Notes: a model not told the origin generated them from the sequence alone. Shown: positions 23,793-34,575, counted from the stretch's first letter. The stretch is DNA of 64,000 nt from Plasmodiophora brassicae (GCA_036867785.1 CP145425.1:620001-684000); one strand, 5' to 3'. Program-made: numbers and translations.

Positions 23793-23821
23793 GAGCCCTG
23801 CATGACTCATGCAGGGCTCGG
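23793..23821. repeat. 29-bp perfect inverted repeat at the hAT-like right end
   Basis: Arms CGAGCCCTGCATGA and TCATGCAGGGCTCG around one C. It overlaps the right terminal sequence of the hAT-like element and may be a fold-back formed at its end. Confidence 0.75.
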
Positions 23822-23846
23822 GTGTCAGAAATAGCTTTTCCGTTGT

Positions 23847-23863
23847 ATGACATAGTATGTCAT
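23847..23863. repeat. Short palindrome ATGACATAGTATGTCAT, copy 2
   Basis: Complementary-strand form of the palindrome at 17172-17188; lies between the hAT-like and PiggyBac-like remains. Confidence 0.7.
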
Positions 23864-25824
23864 GTATGGGGGTGATTTCCGGTGGCCTGTTGCAACGGCT
23901 AGACTGACAACTATGCTGTCTGAATCGGTTCGAATGGCGTAGTCCGCCGTGCGGCGTTACCTGCGGACTTTCGTCCGATTTGAAACCGAGTGGGTTCCAT
24001 GGAGGAAGACCGCAAAGTGTGGGAGGCGGCTGTCCGCATGCTGCGGGCTGCATATGACGATGATCATGTCCGAGCACAGTGGTCTCAACCCGACGACGAG
24101 GTCAACGATGATGGGCAAACAATGTACGTAGGTTTTCCGGTATGACTACGAGAGCAGCTGCTCTCGTGGCCGAGTTGGGCGGTCCGGTCTACATGATATA
24201 TGATAACAGGGCCTATGAACACTTCTCGAGCGAAGCAAGTTTACAGTGTCGATGCATGGCTTCTTGCAAATGCGAGGCTCGTCGTACCTATTGTTTGCGA
24301 CGACATCAAAATAGTCGTTGAACAAGACGTCCGCGACCAGTCTCATCATGGTGTCGGATGTTAGCAACCTGTGTCTACAGTACTCTTGTTTCTTTGATGT
24401 TCCGGTGCGTTGCCTTCTGACATCCTTGCAGGCCATTGTTTTCGCATCTGTCGACAGCTGTTAACAGCCAACGGGCTGCCGCCCATTTGTCGCGCTTGAA
24501 TCCCGATGCGATATGGGCGATGAGCCTCTACGCGACGACGCCGACTGATACCTTCGACCCTGAGTGGTCGGATTCGTATCCACTGGCGTTTGCCGTCGAG
24601 AAACAAGCATGGTGGGAACATCGAGCACTTCAGTGCTGTGTGCTGTCTTGGTAACCGTTCCTGGCGTTTTGCGTGAACACGTGAACATTACTTGCTTGCT
24701 TGTCAGCGCATCGGGGACAAACATGCTGGACCTGCGCAGATCGACGCTTTACCCGTACCCACTCTGGAACACGCGGTTGATCACCACATTGTTAAGTTCT
24801 GGCGACAAATGAAGCAAGCGCTTCTTCAATGCCGAAGCCCACCTCCTGCCCGCGAAATCGTCCCAGCCGCTGTCTGGTTCTGAAATCATGTGAAAGGCGG
24901 CCAGGACGTTGTCTCGAGAGAGAGAGATGAACAATGTTAAGGTATGCAAATACCGCGATGTATGAGATCCATTACTGAACAGTGGCACCAGGTCGATTTC
25001 CGGCGACCGTCCCAAGACGTTAAATTGGCAGCGGCTTTGTTTCGTGTGCATGCTAAATGCGCACGAGCTGTGGCGTCTGCAGCAGCTGCAATCCCGTATT
25101 GCCGATGTGTCCAGTTTCGACAAATGGAAACATTTGTTGAACGATGAGGGTCCTTCAAACATTTTCTTCGGCTGGCCTGCCGCGACTGAGTGCCTTCTGA
25201 ATTGCAGCGTGCAGCAGAGGCAGCTGACAATCCAGTGCCGCTCCTCCAGCCACCTAAGCGGAATCTTCGGTTGTTCTTCCTGACTGAGGACGGTCGCGCG
25301 CTCCGTTTCAGACAGGGCATACGTTGTCCAGCGCTCTGGCAATAAGGGGGATGTTTACTGGGTCAATATCGGGAACCGAATGGGACATGTCGACAATGCA
25401 GCACGACGGTGTGGTGCAGCATTTGCCAAGTGCCGTTATGCAAGACGAGATTCGGTTCAAATACGTTATCATGCTTCGACAGATTCCATGATCCCGGTGA
25501 TGTCAACCTGTCTGTCCAGTTCCGCCCTGACAGTCGGACCGGGGAACGTGTATTCGACTTGGGCGTTCTGACGAACGATCGCCGTCCTCTCCTGAAGGTG
25601 GTTTGGACGCATTACTGCTTGCAAGTGGAGGACCTACAGTGCAGTCCATCGGCGGACGCCCACGACACGATGTGGCCACTTTACCCTCGGAAAACCCGGC
25701 AAGCAATCGCTCCGGACGCCGCTCGCGTGGACCAGTGACACGCTCGCAGTCCAGTCGATGATCGCATCCCCTTTGATCTTCTTGAGAATGCACCAGAGTA
25801 TCAATACAGGCAAAAGTGTGTTGC
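23864..25824 (+). mobile_element. PiggyBac-like transposase remains
   Basis: The clearest part is C-terminal. At ~24990-25140 there is a segment (PKTLNWQRLCFVCMLNAHEL) like the PiggyBac helix that follows the catalytic domain. At ~25405-25500 a cysteine-rich tail WCSICQVPLCKTRF with CFDRFHD matches the PiggyBac zinc-finger end. Stops and frame changes separate these, so the gene is broken. Upstream, a possible N-terminal exon reads MEEDRKVWEAAVRMLRAAYD from ATG 24001. Parts of 24.1-24.9 kb are open on both strands and I cannot assign them. No TTAA-bordered ends were found. Confidence 0.45.
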
Positions 25825-25841
25825 ATGACATACTATGTCAT
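25825..25841. repeat. Short palindrome ATGACATACTATGTCAT, copy 3
   Basis: Same palindrome as at 17172, here with outer bases C and G. A half copy (CATGACATACTG) follows at 25852 and runs straight into the second 212-bp repeat. Confidence 0.7.
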
Positions 25842-25857
25842 GCTGCCTTTGCATGAC

Positions 25858-26069
25858 ATACTGTGCCTTTATGGCGGAAGAAGGGCAGGGAAGGTCTCAC
25901 AAAAATGCGAAGTCACAAAACTGCGCCGGTGACCTCCGCCAGAATACCTGTACATACCTACTTACCTATCAACAAGGTTTAACAGCATCCAGCGCATTGG
26001 ATTTGTTTATTCAACCCTGCCATCCGCACCCGTTCGAAGGATGCGAGCCCGGGCACCGACGTTTCTTAA
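25858..26069 (+). repeat. 212-bp interspersed repeat, copy 2
   Basis: Near-identical to 16945-17156 and in the same orientation. It supplies the last codons and the stop of the Crypton frame on the other strand. Confidence 0.8.
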
Positions 26070-28304
26070 AATCTGTGTGCGCGAACTGGTCCCCCCATCG
26101 TCTAGCGAATTCGTCGTCATCATCGTTACAATGTCGCCTCAAACAGTTCAGGACGGGGGTCAGGACATTATAATAGAACGTTCTCATGGACGGCGTGAAC
26201 GAATTCTTGGCCCTCCCTGCACACTGGATCTCAATACGCCGCATCGTTCGCAACTTCGCGTGCGTATCAATGTTCGACATGTCCCGATCAGCGACGTCAA
26301 AATCGCCTGCTTCACGACGACGACGTTTCCCGGATCGAGGTTCGGGTTCAAGGTCATTACGTGGTTGCTCGTCAGAAATTCCACCTGCCTGTCGCCCATT
26401 GTCAGCAATGGGAACGTGGGCACGCGGTTGTGATTGATGAAGTCCTCGTTCAGCGTCTGCGTTGAAGGCATCGTTATTGTTGGCGGGCGCATCTCCACTG
26501 GAATCCTTGTCGCTAGACACAGCAGGTCGTGCCCGGTTACGCCCACGTGCAGAGCGGCGCTGGTCGGCATTGTTATCGGCAGCATCAGGAGCATGACGAT
26601 CTTGAACTCCTTGTAGAGCATACTTTCTTGCAAGTAGCTCAACAAGTTGTCCTGTCAAGTCGCCGAACCCTTTCGCTTGCATCAGCGCAAGAATGTTGTC
26701 GATTTTTGCGTCGATACTCTGATCCCTCGCCTGCAGAATAGCTTGTGAGAGTGCTATGATGTTTCTGGTCTTGTTCGGAGCCAGCACTCTTTGAGCAACC
26801 AAATTCTCGACGAAGATCCGTACATGCCTAAACAAATCCGGCAGGCCGCCGATGGGATTCTCGTTTAGAGCCACCAGCTCTCTATGGTCGGACATGTGGA
26901 TCGCCTCCCATGTGTAATCGACGGTTAACAAAGCGCTTCGCCTGTTGACGAGTCAGTTCCGAAATTGCGTTTGGTTCACATGAATGCGAATTACTTCTGA
27001 AGCGATATCATCTTCAGGAAAGCTGCTGCCGATCCGTAGTACCGTTTAGCGCTTTCAACGGTTTTGTGCCGTGCTGACAGCATGATCTGCCCCAGTTCAC
27101 CTTTCCCCCAAATAGCTAACAAATAGCCAGTTTTTCGGAGGGTATGCGTTCCCCAAACTCGCCCGTCATCGCGTCCAACAACGTCCGAGAGCAGCTTCTT
27201 CAGTCTACGGACACGATTCGCCGTCAAATACACATTCGTAAGTGCACCATACGAGACCTACTGGTTGTTAAAGGTGGTGAAATCGAAGCAGTCACTAGAA
27301 CCCTTCTTCTTGGGAAATAGGTAACCCGACGTTATGCCAGATACGCTGAGCCACAGTAGCAGGTGGCTAACCAAGCATAGTTCGGGAACGTCTGTACAGC
27401 GCCATATCATTAACGGGACAAACGATCCATCAGCCTTGCCCTTGGTCTTGACGCCCATGCAGTTAACGTCGCCATTATCGGGATTGACAGATACCAGACT
27501 CGTCAGAATGTCTTCAATTCGGAATGGACACCCTTCGGCGGATCGGAGGAAGAGCTGGCAGTGGAAAAAGATCATCGTATAGAGACGAAGTCCCTCATAT
27601 CGATCTGCGCTGAGTAGCACTTCGCGAATCAGTTCATGTGGCATCAGCGGCGAATCACCTTGCGCAGTGTCGAGGTCGATTTGCGTCACGCGACGGTACC
27701 GGTTCTTCACGTTCTGATGCGATCGCGGGCAGCTCGATCTCCACACGCGCGGGACTCCAGCGTGAAAATTACACGAGACATTATTGTCCCGGTACGCGAC
27801 AATACACGCAGGACATGGTTCTGAGTACTGTCCGCTCTGGTGCCTCGCAACATGCAAATCACTGACAGCTGACAACAGCTGGTTGCATGAGTTCGGATCG
27901 TTCCAGGCACCCGTTGCGAGGATAGGCTGTCTCGAGAAGTAATCCAGAACGGGACCAACGCGATGAGAACTGACAGCATCGTCGCGATGCACAACAACGG
28001 GAGTGCCAGGTGACAGGACCTTGAAATCGATGAACGCCATGAGTGTGTCTGCACTCATCGATGGACAGAATTCGGTGGGAGCTCGCTCGTCGAGAATGAT
28101 CAATGACTCAAAATCACCAATTCGTTTGCAGAACAGAGCCAGCTGACGGTAGAGCTGCTTGTACTGCTTGTGCGAGTTCTGCTTCAGGACGCGATTGCCA
28201 GTCAGTTGCCCGCCGTGAGCTGGGAAGCGCAGGCCCATGCGGGCCAATGCCTCGCCGACTCTCTGCCGAACCACATCTTCTTGCGACGTTGTGAGCGGAC
28301 GCAT
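26011..28304 (-). CDS. Crypton tyrosine recombinase with two spliceosomal introns
   Basis: Site-specific recombinase of a Crypton-type DNA transposon, which moves by a circular intermediate without reverse transcriptase. Three exons read in register: 28304-27262, 27204-26995, 26941-26011 (introns 57 and 53 nt, each with a TTGAC or CTGAC branch), about 727 aa. Catalytic blocks are visible: first Arg in QLFLRSAEGCPF, Lys in VKTKGKADG, H-x-x-R in THTLRKTGY, His in SARHKTVESAKRYYG with the nucleophile Tyr. The C-terminal ~300 residues include a basic stretch (RSGKRRRREAGDFD), probably for DNA binding. The last few codons and the stop fall inside the 212-bp repeat, so the natural C-terminus may be lost. 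The start ATG at 28304 abuts the LINE junction and may not be original. Confidence 0.75.
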
Positions 28305-30504
28305 TCGCTGTTGCACACCGTTGTCGACCAACTCGTCAACTGCATGCGCCTACTTCACCATGCAGGATGCGCAGCAGCCAAAAATCAGCAGTTCGCAACA
28401 ATATTCTACGACTTCGCAAAAGCGTTCGACAGGGTGCAACATATAAAAATAAAAATATCAAAAATGCGTAAGATGCAAATTGACCCATACCTCATCCTCA
28501 TAATCGATGAATGGCTCAAAAACAGAAAGTTCGAGGTATCACACCGAGGATCCACCTCCAAACAACACCCTCAAACCAGTGGTATTCCGTAAGGATCCAG
28601 CCTCAGTGTCCTACTCTGGGCAATTTACGTCTATGATGCACCACTCGACGAAGACTCTAGCAACATATATGTAGATGACATCGCCTCTTGGGCCACTGGG
28701 AGAACGAAGAAACAAGTGAAGCGCACCCTACGCAGAAAGAACGCGGCACTAATGAAATGGTGCGATGCCAACCATATTAAAATCAACTGGGACAAGACGG
28801 TAATATTATTCAACGAGTACAACCCGAACCACGCTCTTAAAACAAACAAAACCAGTATAAGGACAGCGCCGGAGGTCAAATACCTAGGAATCACACTAAG
28901 GGCTAATGAGGAAAACAAACACGGTATGATGATGATCGACCTTAATGGTGTAGCGGCCAGCATAAAACAAAGAAGCAAAGTAGTCAGGTCGCTGCTAAAA
29001 TACAACTTCCCAATTAAAATATACCACCAAATATGCAAAGGATTCATCGGGGGCAAACTAAATTACTACATGCCGATACTTGGAGCAGAAACAGGTAAAG
29101 AAATGAAAAGTGCCATCAAGCCCCTAGAGACAGCTTACAACGAATATATGAGGACATACTCAGGAGCGTTCAGATCCACACCAATTCCCCTTGTACACGC
29201 AATGACTGGATTTCCGCTATTACGAGACGCGATATGCACAAGCGCTACCACGACAGTCCTGTCAGCAATTGCCAATGACACCCTGCTAGGTAGAGAATAC
29301 AGCACTTGGGACGGTGAGGGTGATGGATGGAGCCCCCTAGGAATAGTGGGGAAGACCCTCAACGAGGACATGCCCAGGACGTATACTGAAGTACATCCAA
29401 AGGTAAAGCTAGGTGAACAGACACTAGAAAAACTCTATCAGGTGCAATTCCACACGAGTTCTGTAGCAGAAGCGATCGAAAAACACCTCACAGACGAGCT
29501 ACTACCCCAAGAACCACCTATAGAAATCTGGACTGATGGAAGCCTGACCCCTGGGGAGAACGCAGGAGCAGCTGCGCTCGTCATAGACAATAGGGAATAC
29601 CCGCCCACTGAAACAGTGAGAGAAACCGCTTTAAACCCGGTCATCGTTCGTTCCAGCTACGAAACAGAACTCATTGCATTAGGGTGCGGACTGGACGTTG
29701 CCATCGATGAGAACTTCAACGACACCAAAGTACACATCTTCTCGGACCTTATCGTGGGTCAAACAGCTGCAAGCGCACGACGAGGTCGAAGCTAATGCTG
29801 ACAAGCTGGCCAACCTAATAGAGAATAACAACGAGGTACACGTACACTTCATCCCCAGCCACGTCCCAAAACCAGTTGAAGAAAATACGGACACAAGTTC
29901 ACAGAAGACCGAATGCTCGGAGTCGTATGTAAACACGTACACTGACAGGGAAAACCCACCCAGGCAAACAGGTATCAGAAACGGTCAAGAACAATACCCA
30001 TGTAAAGACAGTAGCAGTGACGGCTCAGACACTGACCAAACCTCGACTCGAGACTACGAAAACCCGCCAATCCACCCCAGATCGCTGATGGAGAATCAAC
30101 CACAAACATCGGATGCAGACAAAAGCAAAGCCAGTGACGGCACGAACCACACGGGCCAAAGGGCAGAAGAAGAGGACAACACAAACACATTGCACGACTC
30201 ACTACCTACGCAAAATGCGTCATTGACTGAGGAAAGCAGCGAGGATGACTCGGTGACAGACTCGGAGAGCAGAAAAAGGATCAAATACCTGGAAATAGGT
30301 CATAACGAGGAGATTGACAAGCTTGCCAAGCGAGCAGCAAAGGAAGGAAAATGTGGGGTAAACCACACACCATTCCTGTCCTCCTACAAACTCCATCTAA
30401 GACGTCTAGCAGTCGAGCGGCTAGAAGACTACCTAAAAAATAACATCAAAGACAGCAAGTGGGACGACTACCCGAAGCGAAAACGATACATAGACGACGC
30501 ATGG
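28298..30504 (+). mobile_element. LINE fragment: reverse transcriptase plus RNase H
   Basis: 5'-truncated non-LTR retrotransposon. RT blocks: FYDFAKAFDRVQH (~28407), then YVDDIASWATG (~28668), followed by the thumb (NHIKINWDKTVILFNEYN). RNase H follows: IWTDGSLTPG (~29529), YETELIALG, VHIFSD, then GHNEEIDKLAKRAA (~30298). It is not intact: TAA at 28590-28592 interrupts the GIPxGSSLS block and the frame changes near 29760. Between the RNase H strand HFIPSHV (~29850) and the catalytic GHNEEID there is an unusual acidic, low-complexity insert of about 145 residues. The element stops at a palindromic junction (30480-30530). It is the same family as the 3' ends at 9362-9930 and 53716-59995 (shared SSYKLHLRR). 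Confidence 0.85.
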
Positions 30505-30530
30505 CCCATGCGTCGTCTATGTATCGTTTT
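30480..30530. repeat. 51-bp perfect palindrome at a LINE/transposase junction
   Basis: Left arm 30480-30504, centre C at 30505, right arm 30506-30530, no mismatch. The left arm is LINE coding sequence, homologous to 53820-53840; the right arm is its exact inverted copy, fused to the transposase gene on the other strand. Confidence 0.95.
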
Positions 30531-32129
30531 GCCATAAAGCATCATCAGTCCTGAGTTGCATGGCAGGTCCTCTGGTAGGCAGAGGTTGATCGACAGCATG
30601 GGCGTTCGGGATTTGCTAACCCATTTTGTCACGCGGGCGGCATCGCTACCAGTCGACGTTGCGATCGGAATACAACCGTCCCTGAGACAAACCCGACAAC
30701 AATAAGTGGGCGGTACGCACGAGTCAACTCAGTACGTACTGTTTGCATTGTTCTGCGAAGGGAACGAACACGTTGCGAAATATGCTACCGTCACACCAAT
30801 CGTCATAGACGTCGCGCGGGTTATCGGCGATATCTTCAAAACGGCTGATATCTGAATGTATTGCGTCCGCTAAACATTTCGCCCTCAGTGTTTGTTGAAT
30901 CTACGATACAGTCAGCGACCGACAACGACAATTGTTGACTGAATAATGAGGTTACTGTACCTGTATGAGACGCGGTAGGTAATAAAATGGCTCAGTCTTA
31001 CCCCTACAACAAGGCGACCTTCCGCCACCTTCTTTCCTGTACGCCGGAAACACATGACCTTCTGGACAGACAGAGAACTCGAGTGCAGGGCACGAGAGCC
31101 CTATACGCGTCAAGGTCGTAATTAACTTTCTGACGGCGTCCTTCACTTGAACATCTTCGCTGAGCGCTGATACTTCAAGATCAGCGGTCTGATAATATTG
31201 TCGGGGATCAGGCAGAGTTTCGAGCTATAAGACGGCAGGAGCTCAGGCATGAACATAGGGAAGAAGAAGCATTACGCTTCCTTACGGCTTGAATGAATTC
31301 GACCACCTGCTCGCGCTTAATTTTCGCGTCCCTATTCAGGAGGCTTTCTAGGAGACTGTCTGATCGTGCGGTGCGAGTTGATCTAGGAAACTCCTCAAGG
31401 ACCGGCAGCGCTTCGTCCACATTACGGGGGAGCTGTGCATCGAAAGAATGAAGCTTCGGAGTAAATGACGTTGTAGGAATTCGATCAGAGTCTTAAAAGA
31501 CGACGATTACGCTCAGCAAGCGCTTACCTGTTCATTTTCATCAAGCTGGTCTCCAGGTCGGTTGCGAGGCCGGGCAGGTATCGCATCATGCAAAGCGTCT
31601 GCTAGAAGCAGCGAACCCAGAAACGCAGGCAAACGGCGGGACGACTGTTCGGATGACATGGGCGATAATGAATGCAGGAATTCTTCATCCAACGAATTTG
31701 TGTGATCATCGTGTACATCTGCAACTGTGAAGTCAGATATGCCGGCCTACACCATTAAATATGAGAATCTCAACAGAAACTAGTACGCCTACCTGGACAA
31801 GCCGGCGGAGAAGACGGTAATGGTATTGACATGGAAGTTTCATGGGGTACGACGCCTGATGTGTCCCTTGGCGGTAGCGCAGCCGGACTCGCAGGCAACA
31901 GCGGCCGTGAGTCCGGGTCTTCGAGTAACGACGGCGCCGGATCATCGGGTAGCGGCGAAGCCTGATCCTCAGGTAACGGCGGCACGTGAGCGGGATCGTC
32001 AAGCGAAAGCAGCGTTGACGCCTCTGACAGCTGACCAAACGGCAAATCGATAGGAAGATGATCGGGAAACGCGGACCCGATGTGTATCCGCATGGGACGG
32101 CGGTGGCGATTCAGGCGTCTCCTTGTCAT
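30531..32129 (-). CDS. Plavaka/TNP2-like transposase, N-terminal part, six exons
   Basis: Six exons in register (32129-31793, 31724-31528, 31432-31286, 31224-30961, 30900-30740, 30681-30531; introns 68, 95, 61, 60 and 58 nt) encode about 419 aa before the frame runs into the palindrome and LINE. A Pro/Asp-rich N-terminus is followed by a cysteine block (FSVCPEGHVFPAYRKEGGG, then SPCC), then a DVYDDWCDGSIFRNVF block and TPMLSINLCLPEDLP with LMMLYGKT. This order resembles fungal Plavaka/TNP2-type transposases (zinc-finger-like block, 'DG..W' block, 'WPLLLTILNLPP..R' block). The catalytic core is not present here. A host gene derived from such a transposase is the alternative. The start is the first ATG (32129). 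Confidence 0.5.
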
Positions 32130-32634
32130 TTAAGCCCGTTCGGACGACGACAATCGACGATGACTACCGCCGAGATGTGCGACTCTAGCTCTGTTGCAAG
32201 GTACAACGTCGGCGCACCGAGCTGCTCGCCCGACGAACCGGCCAGATTCGAGGCTGCGCAACCTCACGGACCAGACTCGGCCCGCTGCACTCCTGCAGAC
32301 GCGGTGGGGCACGGCGTCGCCAGTATAACAGCCCGTAATTTGGTGATGGGATCGCTTATAGCGGTTAAAGGTCGTTCATTTCAAGTACGCTTACTTAATT
32401 GTTGGATGAGATCATGTTGAGCTCACGCTGCGCTGGCGCAGCAGCCGGACCCCGTAGCCCGATCCGTTCGGTTCTTATACCAGAAACCCCGAGCCGATCC
32501 ACAATTATGGGCCCAAACCTCGACCCGGTGCCTCAATTGCCACTGTGCCCAGCGATCGACGTCGATCGAGCAGAATCGTGTGTTCGGACAGTGCTCATTC
32601 TGATTCGCTGGCCCCGAGTCGCGCACCAACGATC

Positions 32635-33190
32635 ATGCCCGGGAGAAGCAAACACAGGCCCCAGGCGCGTCGCGGCATCGCTACGACTTCGTCCGAAGAT
32701 GACCGTGATCGTTCGACCAGACAGACGCAACGTCGGGGCAGTCGCAGGACTCATGCTAGTCCGGATCCAGATGAAACGAGGCGTCGTGAAGCCGAACCAG
32801 AGGAATCGGGGTGTCCTGAAGCCGCGCCAGAGGAAACGGGTCAGCCTGAATCCGATCCAGAATGGTATCGTGCACGATGGTTCCAAGCGGCTCCTTCCTA
32901 ATCGATGGTCAGGGTTGTTAATGTGCATCCACACCACATTGCGATGCGTAAGGACGCGACGTTTTACCCGAAGTTCCACAGGAAGGAACCGCTGAACCTG
33001 CTTCCGGCGCTGGTTCCTTACTGCCCAACGAGCGTTCACCGGGGGCGAGAATCGAAAGTATAGCGTCTTCCGTTTAACTCGGGTGACACAATAGACGAAT
33101 GACGTTCGTCCCATCGATCCCATACCCCGCTCTCCCACCAGCGACGCACGTGATCGCGTGCTCTCGATTCCCGCATATCTCGACACATGA
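32635..33190 (+). CDS. Small charged protein, divergent from the Plavaka-like gene
   Basis: Unrecognised. Three exons stay in register (32635-32864, 32913-33033, 33095-33190; introns 48 and 61 nt), about 148 aa. The N-terminal half is basic, then acidic and low in complexity (MPGRSKHRPQARRG, then PEESGCPEAAPEETGQPES). The C-terminal half looks folded (VVNVHPHHIAMRKDATFYPK, then RPIDPIPRSP). It starts 505 nt from the transposase start on the opposite strand. This could be a second gene of the same transposon or a host gene. The 32130-32634 stretch would hold a shared promoter; I see no motif I can name. Confidence 0.35.
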
Positions 33191-33211
33191 ATCTCTGGCG
33201 CATGAGAATAT

Positions 33212-33400
33212 TGTAGAGCGGGGCTCTATATTTAGCGTCTCGTGCCCGACCTCAAGATGCTGCTGTCCTGAGGAGGGGGTCCTGCTGTCCTGAGGAAAGG
33301 GGGCCTGCACGGATTTAGCTCCACTGTGATGGCATGGCCCGACGCCGTGGACGGGATGGATGATAAAGCTCATTGGGATACTGGCTCGAGACTGACAACA
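33212..33400 (+). repeat. Gypsy-2A 5' LTR
   Basis: 189 bp; the inverted counterpart of the LTRs at 54289-54476 and 59422-59617, with a few differences. Confidence 0.88.
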
Positions 33401-33761
33401 GTGCGCACTCTGTCTGATCCCACACGTCTGACTTCGTCCCGCACCACGTTCGAGACGCTGCGCCACGGCATCGGAGACGACGTCCAGCACGGACGAGCAT
33501 ATTGGTGTCAAGGACGCGGATGTCAGCATCCTGCCACGGGTCGCGAAGTTGGACTCCACATCCATCTTGAAGTTGAAAGAGCAATAGAGTTATCCGTAAA
33601 CCCCCTAAACTGACAGCGAGTCACAGTCTGTTCACCACCAGAATGGGTGCGCGGCCTCGTCATGAGGTTCCAAATATAGACTGGCAGGCAAACTTTGAAA
33701 GGCCTCTGGGACGGTCCCCAAAAAGTTTTCAACTTCACTCTGAGTTGCAACAGTGGTCGTC

Positions 33762-34538
33762 ATGGACACGTCATCGTCGTCTTCCAGCGAGAGCGAGGTC
33801 GGCGTTCAGGCGATTGCGGCACCAGTAGGCCATGGCCAGCGCGACCAGTCCGAATTCAAGCCGAAGGGAAAGAAGGTTCGCGAGTTCGTGTCCACTGAGC
33901 ACATCTCTGCGCTGGCTGACAGCTACTACTCGCACTTCGAGCATTACTGCGAGGGCCGCAAGAAGGCGGTGACGCAAGTGATTCCAGGAGCGGTTTGGAA
34001 ACAGGTCAGGTTCACGATTTGGGCAACTCGTACTCCTGGTATTGATTTATGTTTCAAGGTCTACGCCGAGTACCGACAAAAGTTCCCCGATTCGACGTTC
34101 TGCGAGGCGAACTTGAAGGTTCGCCTTCGCGACACGCTCCTGGAGCTCAAAACCGGTACCTCCAACATGGAAAACGTGCCGAAACGCGAGCTTCAAGCCA
34201 AGTCGGTGATTGAGCGACTTAAGACGCTCGATTCACACTGCAAGCGGAACGTCATCCAGTTGCGTGACTCAATCGTGCAGCGGAAGACCCCCGAAAAGAA
34301 GCCACGGGTTGAGTCGCCGTCTCCCCCTGACACGGCGGCTCCGAAGAACAAGGCGCAGGCTCTGTCCTGTCAGGCAATGGCGTTCACGCAGATCGCGAAA
34401 GCGATGCACGATCGAGGTCGCCTAACCGAGTCCCGGATCAAGCAAACGGAGCTCTCAAATCTCAAGGAGCTCCGTGATGCGGGCGTCATTTCGGACGAGG
34501 AGTTCAGGCAGAAGGCCCGCACCCTTATGGGGCTTTAA
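33762..34538 (+). CDS. Harbinger Myb/SANT-like partner protein
   Basis: In Harbinger elements a Myb/SANT-like protein binds the transposon ends and brings the transposase to the nucleus. ATG 33762 starts an acidic-Ser N-terminus. An in-frame 54-nt intron (34005-34058, GTCAGG...TTTCAAG) is likely, because removing it restores a continuous Myb-like helix, AVWKQVYAEYRQKFPDSTF. That gives about 240 aa. The extreme C-terminus, LKELRDAGVISDEEFRQK, resembles a SHOCT motif, a short helical pair more familiar from bacterial proteins. The gene ends 37 nt from the end of the convergent transposase. The frame is intact. Confidence 0.75.
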   Translation: MDTSSSSSSESEVGVQAIAAPVGHGQRDQSEFKPKGKKVREFVSTEHISALADSYYSHFEHYCEGRKKAVTQVIPGAVWKQVRFTIWATRTPGIDLCFKVYAEYRQKFPDSTFCEANLKVRLRDTLLELKTGTSNMENVPKRELQAKSVIERLKTLDSHCKRNVIQLRDSIVQRKTPEKKPRVESPSPPDTAAPKNKAQALSCQAMAFTQIAKAMHDRGRLTESRIKQTELSNLKELRDAGVISDEEFRQKARTLMGL

Positions 34539-34575
34539 ACATGGCGTGTATTTCGATAAAGGTTCTTCGCGCTTG

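Larger units (their letters stand above)
17192..23800 (-). mobile_element. hAT-like DNA transposon remnant, split by Gypsy-4
   Basis: The coding remains are on the minus strand: a stretch at 23378-23137 (TPEVLRNFFNQTAVEVFFEK, then RKRIITIDKIIVGVVVRDVL) and, beyond the Gypsy-4 insertion, 17597-17352, whose PTTSRVEGDFSLMSYRRN and MTDFVLEGIFMYAKQY look like a hAT C-terminal dimerisation segment. The ends carry similar inverted sequences (CAGGCCTCTTTAAAGTAG at 17192 and, inverted, CAGGGCTCGATAAAGTAG from 23800), with several TAGTAC motifs just inside. I could not find an 8-bp target-site duplication. The upstream part, with a possible BED-like N-terminus near 23600, has stops and is not intact. 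Confidence 0.45.

Noticed and set aside
24146-24436. Minus-strand frame with FNDYFDVVANNRY, resembling a PiggyBac N-terminal block
   Set aside because: It is on the opposite strand to the convincing PiggyBac C-terminus, has no continuation, and could be chance; left unassigned.
24749-25342. 197-aa open frame on the minus strand
   Set aside because: The plus strand of the same stretch carries PiggyBac-like motifs (MLNAHEL and a WCSICQVPLC zinc tail downstream); the minus frame shows no recognisable motif.
28298-28304. Crypton and LINE RT as one RT-containing YR element (DIRS/Ngaro type)
   Set aside because: The RT belongs to a LINE family present elsewhere in the window with RNase H, zinc knuckle and (TAAAC)n tail, and is on the opposite strand.
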